Assembly: GCA_965221795.1 (NCBI GenBank)
Contig: OZ244914.1
Span: 62,001 to 126,000 of the forward strand
Length of the DNA stretch: 64,000 bases
Direction of reading: 5' to 3'
From: VYFG01 sp965221795
GTDB taxonomy: Bacteria; Pseudomonadota; Gammaproteobacteria; Arenicellales; Poriferihabitantaceae
Shown here: positions 28,641 to 37,979 of the stretch, one piece after another
How the letters are laid out: every line of letters begins with the position of its first letter
Numbering within the stretch: position 1 is the first letter of the stretch
Program-made: the position numbers and the translations under genes
Notes under the pieces: model-generated
What the model saw: only the letters and a program-made list of their open reading frames with translations
Databases searched by the model: none
What the model was told of the DNA's origin: nothing

Positions 28641-30380
28641 TCAGGAATCGTCATTGGTCAGGCGTTCGCTGTCTGGATAGACACTGACTACCGGGACTTT
28701 CCCTGCCTGCAGGTCATGCTGGATCGATTCCCAGTACTCCACCGTCAGTAACATGGGATGTGCAGAGACGAAACGTCGTCGCAGTTCGCGATACGGGAGG
28801 CACAATCCAATTACGAGTTCTTCCGGCAAAAAAACTACTCCATCTTCAAAGTACCAGTCCGGAATCTCTTCTTCGCCATCAATCCGGTCGGTGTTGGTGC
28901 GGACCTTGACATCGGTCAGGTCTTCCAGCGCATCATAATCATACAGGTACACCTTGCGGTAGGAAGAAACCCCATAATTCCGAGCATCCAGATCACGATT
29001 GAAAACATTCCCGGCTGCATTGTTCTTGATGCAGTAACCCAAGTTTACTATGGCTGTTTCGGCTTGTTTTTGGGTAGCACTTTCCAGATAGACCGGCAGC
29101 GGAGTCAATCGTCGCTGTACAATCAAATAACGAAAAACCAGTGCGTCATGGTCCTGATAGACGCTTTCACTCGCACCGACCAACAATTGTGTCCTCAGGC
29201 CTGCAGAAAACCAGCTGTTTTTAAGTCGAAGATTGTAGAAGATGATGGCATCCAGCATACTGTCAGTCCGGTTGATTTCATGTACCCGGGTATACTTCCT
29301 CAATACCGATACCACACCCTCAAAATGACCCCATTTGTAGCCGTCTGTGGGCGTATCGCGGATCACCTTAAGCACATACGATGAGTCCGGCAGGCAAAAA
29401 GCAATAGCCACTGTCCCGGCCTTTCCCGGAGCTACCCGCATTGGCTTGCCACACGCGGCAAATTCCCCTTCCAGTTCATTCATAACCGCCACCTTGCCCA
29501 AATGGTTATAACCGACAGTGGAATAGTGCAAGCCCAACGGGCGCATAGGCATGATACTGCGCAGGAAACGACACAATTCATGGTAATGAAACGTGGTTAC
29601 ATGAAAGTTCGCCAAGGTGGAACTGAACATGTTGTGCGCATACGTGACGCTGTTAACAAGCGCATCGACATAGAGCCCATTGTCGCCATTCAGCAAGGCA
29701 ATAATAAAGGGTCGGTAGCGCTTGTGATCAAAGGTAATACGCCCGACCAGATACGCCCCCCGATTGCGATAAAACCCGGCCCGGAACATTTCGATCACCG
29801 CAGAAGGGCGATCCGGGCGCGATATCAGGTCGAGGTTGGTATACGCCCGTGCCACAAGCCGTTGAATATCCCGCTCGATATCCTCAAACGCAACCCGGAA
29901 CATTTCCATCGCCAGGATGTCCCGAATGATTTCGGGATCGAGAGCGTCATCAATCGGGTACCGAACCAGTTGATCAAAAATTACTTCGTCAGTTTCATAC
30001 TTACTGCGATAGCTTGCATAGTCATTGACGCGCCACTCCCCCTGATAGATTTTGCGTCGGATCGAGTGCAGAAAAGCCATGGACAAGTCGGCCGCATACT
30101 CTCCTCGAACCAGGTCCAGATAGCACTTTTCCACTTGATCCCAAGACGATTCATCCGCAGCCAGCATCGGGAACTCCCGCTTGATCCGATTACTGAAGTC
30201 ACGAATCCGGACGCTGTAGAGTTGCAACCGACGGCTACTGAGACGTAACGAACGGGCATGGTCACGCTCTTCAAAGGCTTTCTTCGAAAGTTGGGGAATT
30301 TTCTTGAATTGACGGTAAAAAAGCTCGAATTCTACCTGCGCTAAATCTGCTACCCTATTCGCTTCATGCTGCTCATTCAT
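28641..30380 (-). CDS. aceK: Isocitrate dehydrogenase kinase/phosphatase
   Basis: 579 residues, full AceK length. Recognisable segments include the N-terminal regulatory half (LSSRRLQLYSVRIRDFSNRIKREFP, WDQVEKCYLDLV) and the kinase half (VAIAFCLPDSSYVLKVIRDTP, YKWGHFEGVVSVL, NVFNRDLDARNYGVSSYRKVYLYDYDALE). This bifunctional enzyme phosphorylates isocitrate dehydrogenase to divert isocitrate into the glyoxylate shunt, and reverses the modification. Isocitrate lyase lies 1.5 kb away on the other strand; icd is not in the window. The AceK/AceA pairing implies growth on C2 compounds. Confidence 0.96.
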   Translation of the reverse strand: MNEQHEANRVADLAQVEFELFYRQFKKIPQLSKKAFEERDHARSLRLSSRRLQLYSVRIRDFSNRIKREFPMLAADESSWDQVEKCYLDLVRGEYAADLSMAFLHSIRRKIYQGEWRVNDYASYRSKYETDEVIFDQLVRYPIDDALDPEIIRDILAMEMFRVAFEDIERDIQRLVARAYTNLDLISRPDRPSAVIEMFRAGFYRNRGAYLVGRITFDHKRYRPFIIALLNGDNGLYVDALVNSVTYAHNMFSSTLANFHVTTFHYHELCRFLRSIMPMRPLGLHYSTVGYNHLGKVAVMNELEGEFAACGKPMRVAPGKAGTVAIAFCLPDSSYVLKVIRDTPTDGYKWGHFEGVVSVLRKYTRVHEINRTDSMLDAIIFYNLRLKNSWFSAGLRTQLLVGASESVYQDHDALVFRYLIVQRRLTPLPVYLESATQKQAETAIVNLGYCIKNNAAGNVFNRDLDARNYGVSSYRKVYLYDYDALEDLTDVKVRTNTDRIDGEEEIPDWYFEDGVVFLPEELVIGLCLPYRELRRRFVSAHPMLLTVEYWESIQHDLQAGKVPVVSVYPDSERLTNDDS

Positions 30381-30690
30381 CCAGGAACATCCTACTTTGG
30401 TATCTCCATCGAATCGACCTGATCGGGTGATGCAGAAGATTGCATATACTGCGCCATACTGGCATCAGAACTGGACATATTTACACGGGAAAGACATTGG
30501 CACTTGCCGCCCCTGCAGTCAGTAAACTGGATACGAGCCCGAATGCACCGCTACGTATCGTCCCAGGGCACATCTTGATAGCACCCTGTCAGGTTCTTCT
30601 TTGGTCAACTGAAGTCCCGTTTGAGTCTCGCCCCTTCTGTCCATCGCCACAGAAACGACCTTCAGCCGGGGGCTGGCTCCTTAGGAACCC
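30381..30690. other. Intergenic region between aceK and the DUF1640-like gene
   Basis: About 310 bp, both neighbours on the minus strand. It must contain the aceK promoter; no convincing boxes or hairpin were picked. Confidence 0.4.
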
Positions 30691-31356
30691 TTACCCAGCC
30701 ACAGGAGTACCGAACAACTGCAACAAAGCGACGATCAGACCACCTTGGGCAATCAGTGCTCCTATGAACCATTTGAGCAGTTCAGAGCGGACCCTTTCAA
30801 TATCGACTCGAAGAGTTTGCGTCTCAGCCCGGACCGATTCAAAATCAGCCTTGGTCTCCAGTCGGAGTTTCTCGACTTCCGTCCGGACCGATTCAATCTT
30901 GCCCCGGATCGATTCAATCTCGGCTTTGGTCTCCAGTCGGAGTTTCTCGACTTCCGCCCGGACCGATTCAATCTCGCCCCGGACCAATTCAATTTCGCCC
31001 CGGATCGATTCAATTTCGCCCCGGATCGATTCAATCTCGGCTTTGGTCTCCAGTCGGAGTTTCTCGACTTCCGCCCGGACCGATTCAATCTCGGCTTTGG
31101 TCTCCAGTCGGAGTTTCTCGACTTCCGCCCGGACCGATTCAATCTCGGCTTTGGTCTCCAGTCGGAGTTTCTCGACTTCGGTCTTGGTCCCTTGGGTCTC
31201 GGTATGGACGGCTCCCACCTCGGCCTGTGTCGCCAGATTGGCATTGAGCCACGTCACCTGCACATCCACCAGCGTTTCCGCCTGTTGTTCGGTGAACCCG
31301 TCCCGCATCAGGCGCTTGACCAAGTCGTGGGTAGTGAATGTCATCGCTTGTGGCAT
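30691..31356 (-). CDS. DUF1640 (CCDC90-like) coiled-coil membrane protein with internal repeats
   Basis: 221 residues (MPQAMTF start; the second Met is possible). The N terminus THDLVKRLMRDGFTEQQAETL is the DUF1640 beginning. A long coiled coil (about 50-190) follows, made of five copies of an 11-residue unit (EVEKLRLETKA) interleaved with 7-residue units (EIESVRA or EIESIRG), an 11+7 pattern that keeps helical packing. A single C-terminal hydrophobic helix (about 195-215) anchors it. Bacterial homologues are uncharacterised; eukaryotic relatives include mitochondrial MCUR1/CCDC90. The near-identical DNA repeats mean the length can change by recombination. It lies between aceK and aceA. Confidence 0.8.
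   Translation of the reverse strand: MPQAMTFTTHDLVKRLMRDGFTEQQAETLVDVQVTWLNANLATQAEVGAVHTETQGTKTEVEKLRLETKAEIESVRAEVEKLRLETKAEIESVRAEVEKLRLETKAEIESIRGEIESIRGEIELVRGEIESVRAEVEKLRLETKAEIESIRGKIESVRTEVEKLRLETKADFESVRAETQTLRVDIERVRSELLKWFIGALIAQGGLIVALLQLFGTPVAG
30846..31180. repeat. Tandem 54-bp and 21-bp repeats coding the coiled coil
   Basis: Five copies of a unit containing GGTCTCCAGTCGGAGTTTCT alternate with 21-bp units (CCCCGGATCGATTCAATT-like). Periods of 54 and 21 bp keep the reading frame (18 and 7 codons). Copies differ at few bases, so the expansion is recent. Confidence 0.85.
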
Positions 31357-31855
31357 GATTCCAAAAACGACCCGTTAGTAAAGCCCCAAGGCCAATCCAG
31401 CCGGCATCGACCAGTGGGCGATATCCCACGGTCCATGACACCGAGACTGGTCCATCTGCCAGCAGTGACCGCGGCACCCGCTACTAATAGCTTCAGGAGC
31501 CCTGTCGATTGTCTTCTTGGACCCGTGAGTGTTCATATGCGGTTCCCCTTGCGAATCCCTCAAACGCCAATGGATGGCAGTATACACGATCTCCGAAGAT
31601 TGGGAGCAATGCATCGCACTCGAGCACTGGACTCCATTCATATCGCCTTACTCGTCTGGATGAATGATTACCTGTCTTAATTCAAATCGAAATAAGCCAT
31701 TTTTTCGATCTCACTCAATCAACAGGATTTAAAATCCCAATGATTAATTTCTTCAAGGATTCAAATTGAAAGAAACTCGCTAATTCAACCTTGTACGAAA
31801 AAAACAGAAAATGGAAGATTGAGTTTCTTTATCTTCATCGCCGAAACAGCAAACC
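31357..31855. other. Divergent intergenic region between DUF1640-like gene and aceA
   Basis: About 500 bp. From 31680 to 31850 it is very AT-rich and likely holds the aceA promoter. No operator or start signal is decisive; aceA has no clear Shine-Dalgarno sequence. Confidence 0.45.
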
Positions 31856-33172
31856 ATGACGAGAAACCTGACCCGGGCGGAGCAGATATCCGCCCTTGCC
31901 AAGGATTGGGCAGAGAATCCCCGATGGAAAGGCATCCAGCGAAACTACCGTGCAGAAGATGTCATTCGGCTACGGGGTTCCGTTCAACCAACACTGACTT
32001 ATGCCCAGCGAGGCGCAGAAAAACTGTTCCGTCTCATACATGGAGAAGCTCGCAAAGGATATGTGAACTGTCTTGGAGCCTTGACCGGAGGTCAAGCGGT
32101 GCAACAGGCCAAAGCCGGTATTGAAGCAATTTATCTGTCCGGCTGGCAAGTGGCAGCCGACGGCAACACTTCGGAAACCATGTATCCGGACCAATCCCTG
32201 TATGCGTATGACTCTGTCCCCACCATGGTACGGAGAATCAACAATGCCTTCATGCGGGCCGACCAGATTCAGTGGCAACGGGAAGTCGAACCCGATGATG
32301 ACGGATACATTGATTATTTTCTACCGATTGTCGCCGATGGAGAAGCCGGTTTCGGAGGCGTACTCAACGCCTTCGAACTTACCCGGAACATGATTCATGC
32401 CGGGGCGGCCGGAGTACACTTCGAAGACCAGTTGGCAGCGGTCAAGAAATGTGGTCACATGGGTGGCAAGGTGCTGGTACCCACCGAAGAAGCAATCCAG
32501 AAACTCATTGCGGCTCGGCTTGCCTGTGATGTGGCGGGTGTTTCCACCCTGATCCTTGCCCGTACCGATGCCGAGGCCGCCAATCTGCTGACGGCTGACT
32601 TTGATGAGCGGGATCATCCGTTTCTGACCGGGGAACGAACTGCCGAAGGGTTTTACCGGGTTAAGAGTGGACTGGAGCAATCGATTGCCAGAGGGGTCGC
32701 CTATGCGCCCTATGCAGACATGGTCTGGTGTGAAACCGGCACGCCGGACCTAGGCTTCGCCAGGGAATGGGCCGAAGCTGTCCGTGCGGCAAATCCAGAA
32801 CAGCTATTGGCCTACAATTGCTCCCCTTCTTTCAACTGGAAAAAAAACCTGGATGACCGTACCATCGCCGGTTTCCAGGATGCGCTCGCAGCCATGGGGT
32901 ATGCCTACCAATTCATCACCCTGGCGGGAATCCATAATATGTGGTACCACATGTTCAATCTGGCCAAGGAGTATGCTGCCGGAGAAGGCATGAAACACTA
33001 CGTAAGCCAAGTGCAAGAACCGGAATTTGCTGCGCTGGAGCGGGGGTATACCTTTGTCGCCCACCAACAGGAAGTCGGAGCCGGATATTTCGATGATGTC
33101 ACCACCACCATTCAAGGGGGATCTTCCTCTGTGACGGCCATGGCCGGATCTACCGAAGAAGATCAGTTCTGA
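31856..33172 (+). CDS. aceA: Isocitrate lyase
   Basis: 438 residues. The catalytic KKCGH motif places the active cysteine at 199 and histidine at 201, followed by MGGKVLVPT. SGWQVAADGN, YPDQSLYAYDSVP and LAYNCSPSFNWKKNL are further family hallmarks. It cleaves isocitrate to glyoxylate and succinate in the glyoxylate cycle. AceK is nearby, but malate synthase is absent. The C terminus (SSSVTAMAGSTEEDQF) is the ordinary AceA tail. In a C1/oxalate setting it may also regenerate glyoxylate for a serine cycle (inference). Confidence 0.97.
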   Translation: MTRNLTRAEQISALAKDWAENPRWKGIQRNYRAEDVIRLRGSVQPTLTYAQRGAEKLFRLIHGEARKGYVNCLGALTGGQAVQQAKAGIEAIYLSGWQVAADGNTSETMYPDQSLYAYDSVPTMVRRINNAFMRADQIQWQREVEPDDDGYIDYFLPIVADGEAGFGGVLNAFELTRNMIHAGAAGVHFEDQLAAVKKCGHMGGKVLVPTEEAIQKLIAARLACDVAGVSTLILARTDAEAANLLTADFDERDHPFLTGERTAEGFYRVKSGLEQSIARGVAYAPYADMVWCETGTPDLGFAREWAEAVRAANPEQLLAYNCSPSFNWKKNLDDRTIAGFQDALAAMGYAYQFITLAGIHNMWYHMFNLAKEYAAGEGMKHYVSQVQEPEFAALERGYTFVAHQQEVGAGYFDDVTTTIQGGSSSVTAMAGSTEEDQF

Positions 33173-33212
33173 TCGTTTCTGGCCCGGGAGTCCAGACAAA
33201 TCAGCCGCTTGC

Positions 33213-33245
33213 CAGGCTGTGCGGAGTGTGTTTCCGTACAGCCTG
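33213..33245. terminator. Strong hairpin between convergent aceA and malic enzyme genes
   Basis: CAGGCTGTGCGGA and TCCGTACAGCCTG pair over 13 bp (one G-U) around the loop GTGTGTT. It sits midway in the 93-bp convergent gap. It lacks a T-run, but its length and place fit a bidirectional terminator. Confidence 0.6.
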
Positions 33246-33265
33246 CCTCCGAGCAGCCCGCCCGG

Positions 33266-34465
33266 TCAGCAGCGGCGAATAAAGTCCTTGATCCCCTTCA
33301 CCATATGTTCGCACAAGCGGGGATCAAACTGTTTGGGGAGAATATATCCTGAACCGAATTCCAGCGTTTCCTGAGGATAGATTTTCCGCACTGATGCAGG
33401 TACTTTTTGCCGGGCCAGCAAAGCCAGGGAATCCACGGCCGCACTCATCAGAGGAAGATCAATTGCAGCGAGTTTTTCATCCAGTGCCGCCCGAAAGATA
33501 AACGGAAACACCAAGGAATTATTCACCTGATTGGGATAATCAGACCGGCCAGTTGCTACAATCGTCTGCCCGCTCACTGCGGCGATCTGCTCCGGGTAAA
33601 TCTCGGGGTCCGGGTTGGAGAGTGCAAACACAATGGAGCGTCTGGCCATCGACTGGACCATTTCCTGGGCAATCATCCCGGGACCTGAAAGCCCGATCAG
33701 GATATCAGCGTCGATCAGGGCTTCCGTTGCTGTGCGTAGAGGGGTGTTGAGCGCAAACGCCTGCTTATAGACATTCAAATCATCGCGACCAATATGAATG
33801 ACGCCGCGGCTGTCGACCATCACCAGATTCTCTTTGTTGGCTCCAAGATGGCAAAGCAGTTTAGCCGTGGCAATCCCAGCCGCTCCCGCTCCCAAAAAGA
33901 CAATGCGCACGTCCTCCAAACGCTTCCCCTGGATTTCCAGCGCATTGACCAAGCCCGCACAAACCACAATCGCAGTGCCATGCTGATCATCGTGAAAAAC
34001 CGGAATGTCCAGCCTGGCTTTCAGAGCTTCTTCAATAGCAAAACATTTAGGGGCGGCGATATCTTCCAGATTGATCCCCCCAAAGGTAGGAGCAATATTG
34101 GCCACCGTTTCAATAAACCCTTCCGTACTCGATGCTTCCACTTCGATATCGAACGCATCAATGCCGGCAAACAACTTGAAGAGCACCGACTTACCTTCCA
34201 TGACCGGCTTGCCGGCCACTGCGCCGACATTGCCAAGGCCCAGAACAGCGGACCCATCGGTCACCACCGCAACCAGATTGCCCTTGTTGGTGTAGCGATA
34301 TGCCGCCTGACGGTCCACCGCAATCGCCTCAACCGGCTCGGCCACCCCCGGGGTATAGGCCAAGGATAGATCCTGTTGTCCCTCAAAAGGCTTGGTCGGT
34401 TGAATCGAAATCTTTCCGGGTTGAGGGAACTCATGGTACTCAAGAGCCCGTTTTTTGTAGTCCAT
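33266..34465 (-). CDS. Malic enzyme (short form, no phosphotransacetylase domain)
   Basis: About 399 residues from ATG (MDYKKRALEYH), with GGCGGA upstream. The N-terminal malic domain (SLAYTPGVAEPVEAIA, RYTNKGNLVAVVTDGSAVLGLGNVG) includes the metal-binding FHDDQHGTAIV. The NAD(P) domain carries FLGAGAAGIA. It oxidatively decarboxylates malate to pyruvate. It is shorter than MaeB because the C-terminal Pta-like domain is missing, as in many stand-alone bacterial malic enzymes. Cofactor choice cannot be read reliably. Facing aceA, it fits conversion of C4 acids from the glyoxylate cycle to pyruvate. Confidence 0.93.
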   Translation of the reverse strand: MDYKKRALEYHEFPQPGKISIQPTKPFEGQQDLSLAYTPGVAEPVEAIAVDRQAAYRYTNKGNLVAVVTDGSAVLGLGNVGAVAGKPVMEGKSVLFKLFAGIDAFDIEVEASSTEGFIETVANIAPTFGGINLEDIAAPKCFAIEEALKARLDIPVFHDDQHGTAIVVCAGLVNALEIQGKRLEDVRIVFLGAGAAGIATAKLLCHLGANKENLVMVDSRGVIHIGRDDLNVYKQAFALNTPLRTATEALIDADILIGLSGPGMIAQEMVQSMARRSIVFALSNPDPEIYPEQIAAVSGQTIVATGRSDYPNQVNNSLVFPFIFRAALDEKLAAIDLPLMSAAVDSLALLARQKVPASVRKIYPQETLEFGSGYILPKQFDPRLCEHMVKGIKDFIRRC

Positions 34466-34735
34466 ATGGCATCCGCCGGTTGGTATCATACCGTCTATTG
34501 TACGCGACCCCATACGCCTTGCGGGACCGAAACCGCATGACGTCAGATGGATCGTTCGGTTTTTTTCGATCCCAAGCCGAATTTGGCCGATTCAAAACCT
34601 GAGATATCCAGACCGGATTACTGACGCGGATTCAGCCAGGGATTTTTCATATCATCCCTCTTCCTGTGCCCCATATCAGCCCGCACTTTCGGTAAACCGC
34701 CCCCGTATCCGAGAGGCTCCAGGGCCGAACCCCTC

Positions 34736-35740
34736 TCAAACCGGCTGCCCCCTGACAGCAATCCCCTGATCGGCCATGGTGTGGTTCAGCAATGAAACAC
34801 AGGCATAGACGGCTTCAAGAGTCGGGATAGGGGTTTCGGTCATCTGGGCCAGTTCGATTACTACCCCCAACATCCCATCAATTTCCAGCGGTTTGCCGGC
34901 TTCTACATCCTGCAGCATGGAAGTTTTGTGCTTGCCCACTTTTTCGGCTCCCTCAATACGGCGCTCCAGAGAAACCCGGAAATGGGCACCCAGTGTTTCC
35001 GCAATCGCTTTCGCCTCGGTCATCATGGTTGCCGCTAACTCCCGAGTCAAAGGAAACTGACAAATGCCTTCTAACGTGGAATGGGTCATCGCACTGATGG
35101 GATTGAACGTCAGATTTCCCCACAACTTGAGCCATATTTCGGAGCGAATATCTTCCAGAACCGGGGCCTTGAAACCAGCTGCGATCAAGGTTTCGGAAAC
35201 CCGCTGGGCACGTTCGGACACGCTACCGTCCAACTCGCCAACCGGGAAACGAACACCCTCGACATGCCGGATCACACCAGGTTTCTCGATCACAGCGGCC
35301 GGATATGCGATGCATCCGAGCAGGCAGTCAGGATCAATCCCCTTCAGCAAGGTCCCACCCGGGTCCACCGTCTCGACAACCCGGTTCTCGTAGACACCCG
35401 GAAGTTTCTGGAAATACCACCAGGGAATCCCATTTTGCAGGGTCACCATCACGGTATCCGGACCGATAATGCGAGACAATTTGTCTACCACGGCGGCAAT
35501 CTGATGAGATTTCAATGTCAGCAGGACCACATCCTGAACCGGCAATTCATCCAGGTCGTCGGTAGCTACCACATCCCGGGCCACGATCACCTCTCCATCT
35601 TTATGCAATGTCAATCCTTCTTTTTGGATTGCCATCAGATGAGGGCCTCGTGCGATCAGGGCCATTTCATGACCCTGCTGGGCAAGTTGCGCCCCCATCA
35701 GGCCTCCAATAGCACCTGCACCAACAACACAGATTTTCAT
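34736..35740 (-). CDS. Ketopantoate reductase family protein (2-dehydropantoate 2-reductase)
   Basis: About 334 residues from ATG (MKICVVGAGAIGG). The Rossmann motif GAGAIGGLMG is at 7-16. The ApbA C-terminal helical domain contains IWLKLWGNLTFNPISAMT, with the catalytic-type Lys and Asn. Family members use NADPH to reduce ketopantoate for CoA synthesis, but many paralogues act on other 2-keto acids. No pan genes are adjacent, so the substrate is uncertain. A longer start would add a hydrophilic leader without a ribosome site. Confidence 0.82.
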   Translation of the reverse strand: MKICVVGAGAIGGLMGAQLAQQGHEMALIARGPHLMAIQKEGLTLHKDGEVIVARDVVATDDLDELPVQDVVLLTLKSHQIAAVVDKLSRIIGPDTVMVTLQNGIPWWYFQKLPGVYENRVVETVDPGGTLLKGIDPDCLLGCIAYPAAVIEKPGVIRHVEGVRFPVGELDGSVSERAQRVSETLIAAGFKAPVLEDIRSEIWLKLWGNLTFNPISAMTHSTLEGICQFPLTRELAATMMTEAKAIAETLGAHFRVSLERRIEGAEKVGKHKTSMLQDVEAGKPLEIDGMLGVVIELAQMTETPIPTLEAVYACVSLLNHTMADQGIAVRGQPV

Positions 35741-35795
35741 GGATTGAACTGGATAACGAATGAAAGTAAGAGGATTATATCCCTGTATTTGATCC

Positions 35796-37100
35796 TTAAC
35801 TGAATTGATCCACACGGAGAGTGCGCTGAATTTGCGCAACATGGTTGTCATGAACTTTCGCCTGATCTGCAAACTCGGTCCAGTGATTTACGGTTTCAAG
35901 GATCTCAGCGACGATGGTTTTCATCTTGCGCGCTTTCATTCCGGCAAATTTTCCGAAAGCAATGAGATCGTTTAAATCAAACCCATCGCGCTTGCCACCG
36001 AGGCTCATTTGATGCTGTGACGTCCAGGAACCCTGTGGGTTATAACTGTAGGCTATGTCAAAGGCTGGTGAGAGCCGCCATTCGCCCTCTTTGTCCATGA
36101 CAAATCCGATATTCTTGACGTGATCGTCCTGATTGCGCGCAATGATATTGAACAATGTACGGCGCACCTGCTGTTCAACATCCTCAGCCGGAAGAGTGAG
36201 GGATTTGATGGTTTGGAGTGCCTGCTCATAGGAATAAGCGCCCGCCATATTGAAATCAAAATGCTGTAAGGCGCATAAAGATTGATAGTGCAGCTTATCT
36301 CCTGCGTCGGTGCGGTCAAAGCGCCTGGCCATGAAATGCGCCCGTCCTCCTTCTTCATGCAGACGGCACGGCATCATAGTGATCGCGGCTTTCCTTGCCA
36401 TCAGATGATAGGCATATTCGATGCGCCCAAACCCTTTCGGATCGGCAAGTTCCTTATCTTTGTTTTCGTCTACATCATCGAATTTCATGAGCCAATGGGT
36501 GAAGCCTTTACCTGTTCCGATCTGTCCAGATCGGAACTCACCGGTCTGTGGATTCCAAGCGAGGACGGCTTTTGCCCGTGCGCCGCCGGCGGACGTACCG
36601 ACACGGAGTATATCTTCAATGTCCCGAGCATCATCTGCGCCTGTTAACTGACCGACGAGGTTTTCACGATCACTTAAAATGCGGTTTGACAAGTCGACGA
36701 GCCGCTCCACTTCTACTTTCTGTGCTTTTGTGGACGCCCCTGTTATTCCCGGTTTGTATTCCAGTGCGCCCATGCCGCGTGTGCCGGTATAGCAGAGCCG
36801 TTCAACCGGATTGAAACTTGCTTCGAGACGGTTCTGGCTCGCAAGCCAGACATTGATCAGCGCATTACCGAACTGATCGGGCAGGCTGTCAACCAGCATA
36901 CCCGGCAATCCCCTGAACGTTTCTCTGTTCAAATCTCCAAATTCGTAAGGCGTTTCTCGCAACGGCATTTGCAGGGGAGAGATCTCAATGCCGCTTGCCG
37001 CAAATTCAGGGGTGTACTGAAAAATACCGATCCCACGGTCGGCCACCCATGTTACCGCACCGATGCGTTTACCCCATAATTCTACGCTAGCCGTAGTCAT
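35796..37100 (-). CDS. hipA: HipA-like serine/threonine kinase toxin
   Basis: 434 residues. The N-terminal subdomain (VELWGKRIGAVTW) and a nucleotide-loop segment VGTSAGGARAKAVLAW (about 167-182) are present. The catalytic region is NQDDHVKNIGF, followed by LSPAFDIAYSY (the DFD-like metal site). This matches HipA family kinases, which phosphorylate glutamyl-tRNA synthetase in E. coli and cause growth arrest; the target here may differ. Its ATG overlaps the stop of the upstream HTH gene (ATGA), a typical toxin-antitoxin coupling. Confidence 0.88.
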   Translation of the reverse strand: MTTASVELWGKRIGAVTWVADRGIGIFQYTPEFAASGIEISPLQMPLRETPYEFGDLNRETFRGLPGMLVDSLPDQFGNALINVWLASQNRLEASFNPVERLCYTGTRGMGALEYKPGITGASTKAQKVEVERLVDLSNRILSDRENLVGQLTGADDARDIEDILRVGTSAGGARAKAVLAWNPQTGEFRSGQIGTGKGFTHWLMKFDDVDENKDKELADPKGFGRIEYAYHLMARKAAITMMPCRLHEEGGRAHFMARRFDRTDAGDKLHYQSLCALQHFDFNMAGAYSYEQALQTIKSLTLPAEDVEQQVRRTLFNIIARNQDDHVKNIGFVMDKEGEWRLSPAFDIAYSYNPQGSWTSQHQMSLGGKRDGFDLNDLIAFGKFAGMKARKMKTIVAEILETVNHWTEFADQAKVHDNHVAQIQRTLRVDQFS

Positions 37101-37462
37101 GATTCTCTTTCATTATCCTGCCATGTCCATTTTTTCTGATCCTGTTTCTTGGTGCGTGCGCGTTGCCGCGATGTTCGGCTATTTTTCTCCAGTTCTTCCA
37201 GTGGGCTCAACCCAGGATCGGGTAAGAGCGTTTCCAGATTGTGCGCCAATTGCAGCGCTTTGAGAATGCGAATGAAACTGTCAAGAGAGATACCTTTTCC
37301 TTCCTGAACAAATCGGGTAATGGTACTGCGCGAAACGCCAGCCTCGCGTGCGAGACGACTTTGAGTGACATTGCGCTTCAGCCGAATCTCTTCGACTCGT
37401 TCACTCAGGGCGTTTTCAATCTCTTCACTAGAAGAAAGAACGAAATTAATTTTAAGCATCAT
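37097..37462 (-). CDS. hipB: HipB-like HTH antitoxin
   Basis: About 121 residues from the tandem ATGATG (MMLKINFVL); an upstream frame extension is AT-rich and unlikely. The XRE-type helix-turn-helix is RNVTQSRLAREAGVSRSTITRFVQEGKGISLDSFIRI (residues about 35-75). A basic C-terminal tail (RQRARTKKQDQKK) follows. It likely binds and silences the HipA kinase and represses the pair. It is longer than E. coli HipB because of the basic tail. No clear ribosome site was found. Confidence 0.8.
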   Translation of the reverse strand: MMLKINFVLSSSEEIENALSERVEEIRLKRNVTQSRLAREAGVSRSTITRFVQEGKGISLDSFIRILKALQLAHNLETLLPDPGLSPLEELEKNSRTSRQRARTKKQDQKKWTWQDNERES

Positions 37463-37979
37463 TTTTAAATTACTAAATATATTTTTTAGACTTAATACAT
37501 TATATATCATGCACTATATTGGATATCAAGATATTTTTATAATGACTTAAATATGGCACTTTATCGCCACCTTTTTTACTTTATGAAGCAAAATTAATGC
37601 AATATATCTCATCAGTGCCATGATTCCTACCAAGGACTCATAAAACACGGCTGTTCTGGTGTCGGGCCAAAACCCCGTAACTTCGCGAAGTTTCCCCCAG
37701 AAACAAATTTCTACAGCGATCAATCACTCGAAGCAAAGAGATCACAATTGAACAAAACTGCGGAACTCCGCATAAGGATTTTGACGGGCATATTACGGAA
37801 GGACTTGGTGCTGGATTGAAAGCATGTCCGCATGGAAGAATAGCAAGCCAGCATTAAGGGTGAACAGGGATTGTCCGGTGTGTTTGTCCAAGTGGTCGCT
37901 GTTGGATGAAGGCAATGGCAGAAAACGAATCGAACCCTGCCATCGCTGGATGCAAACTCTTATACTGCTATAGGACACT
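37463..37979. other. Intergenic region between hipBA and GT25
   Basis: About 515 bp, AT-rich next to hipB. It includes a 14-bp perfect palindrome AACTTCGCGAAGTT at 37679-37692. The hipBA promoter should lie near 37470-37560; no canonical hip operator was identified. Confidence 0.45.

Noticed and set aside
30846..31180. CRISPR-like tandem repeats
   Set aside because: Units are contiguous, in frame, and without unique spacers; they encode a coiled coil.
30745..31680. Repeat-rich plus-strand frame (FGLQSEFLDFRPD units)
   Set aside because: It is the complement of the DUF1640 coiled-coil repeats; the minus-strand frame has the recognised N terminus and membrane anchor.
28641..33172. Regarding aceA-aceK as a classical aceBAK operon
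   Set aside because: The genes are on opposite strands, aceB is absent, and a DUF1640-like gene lies between them.
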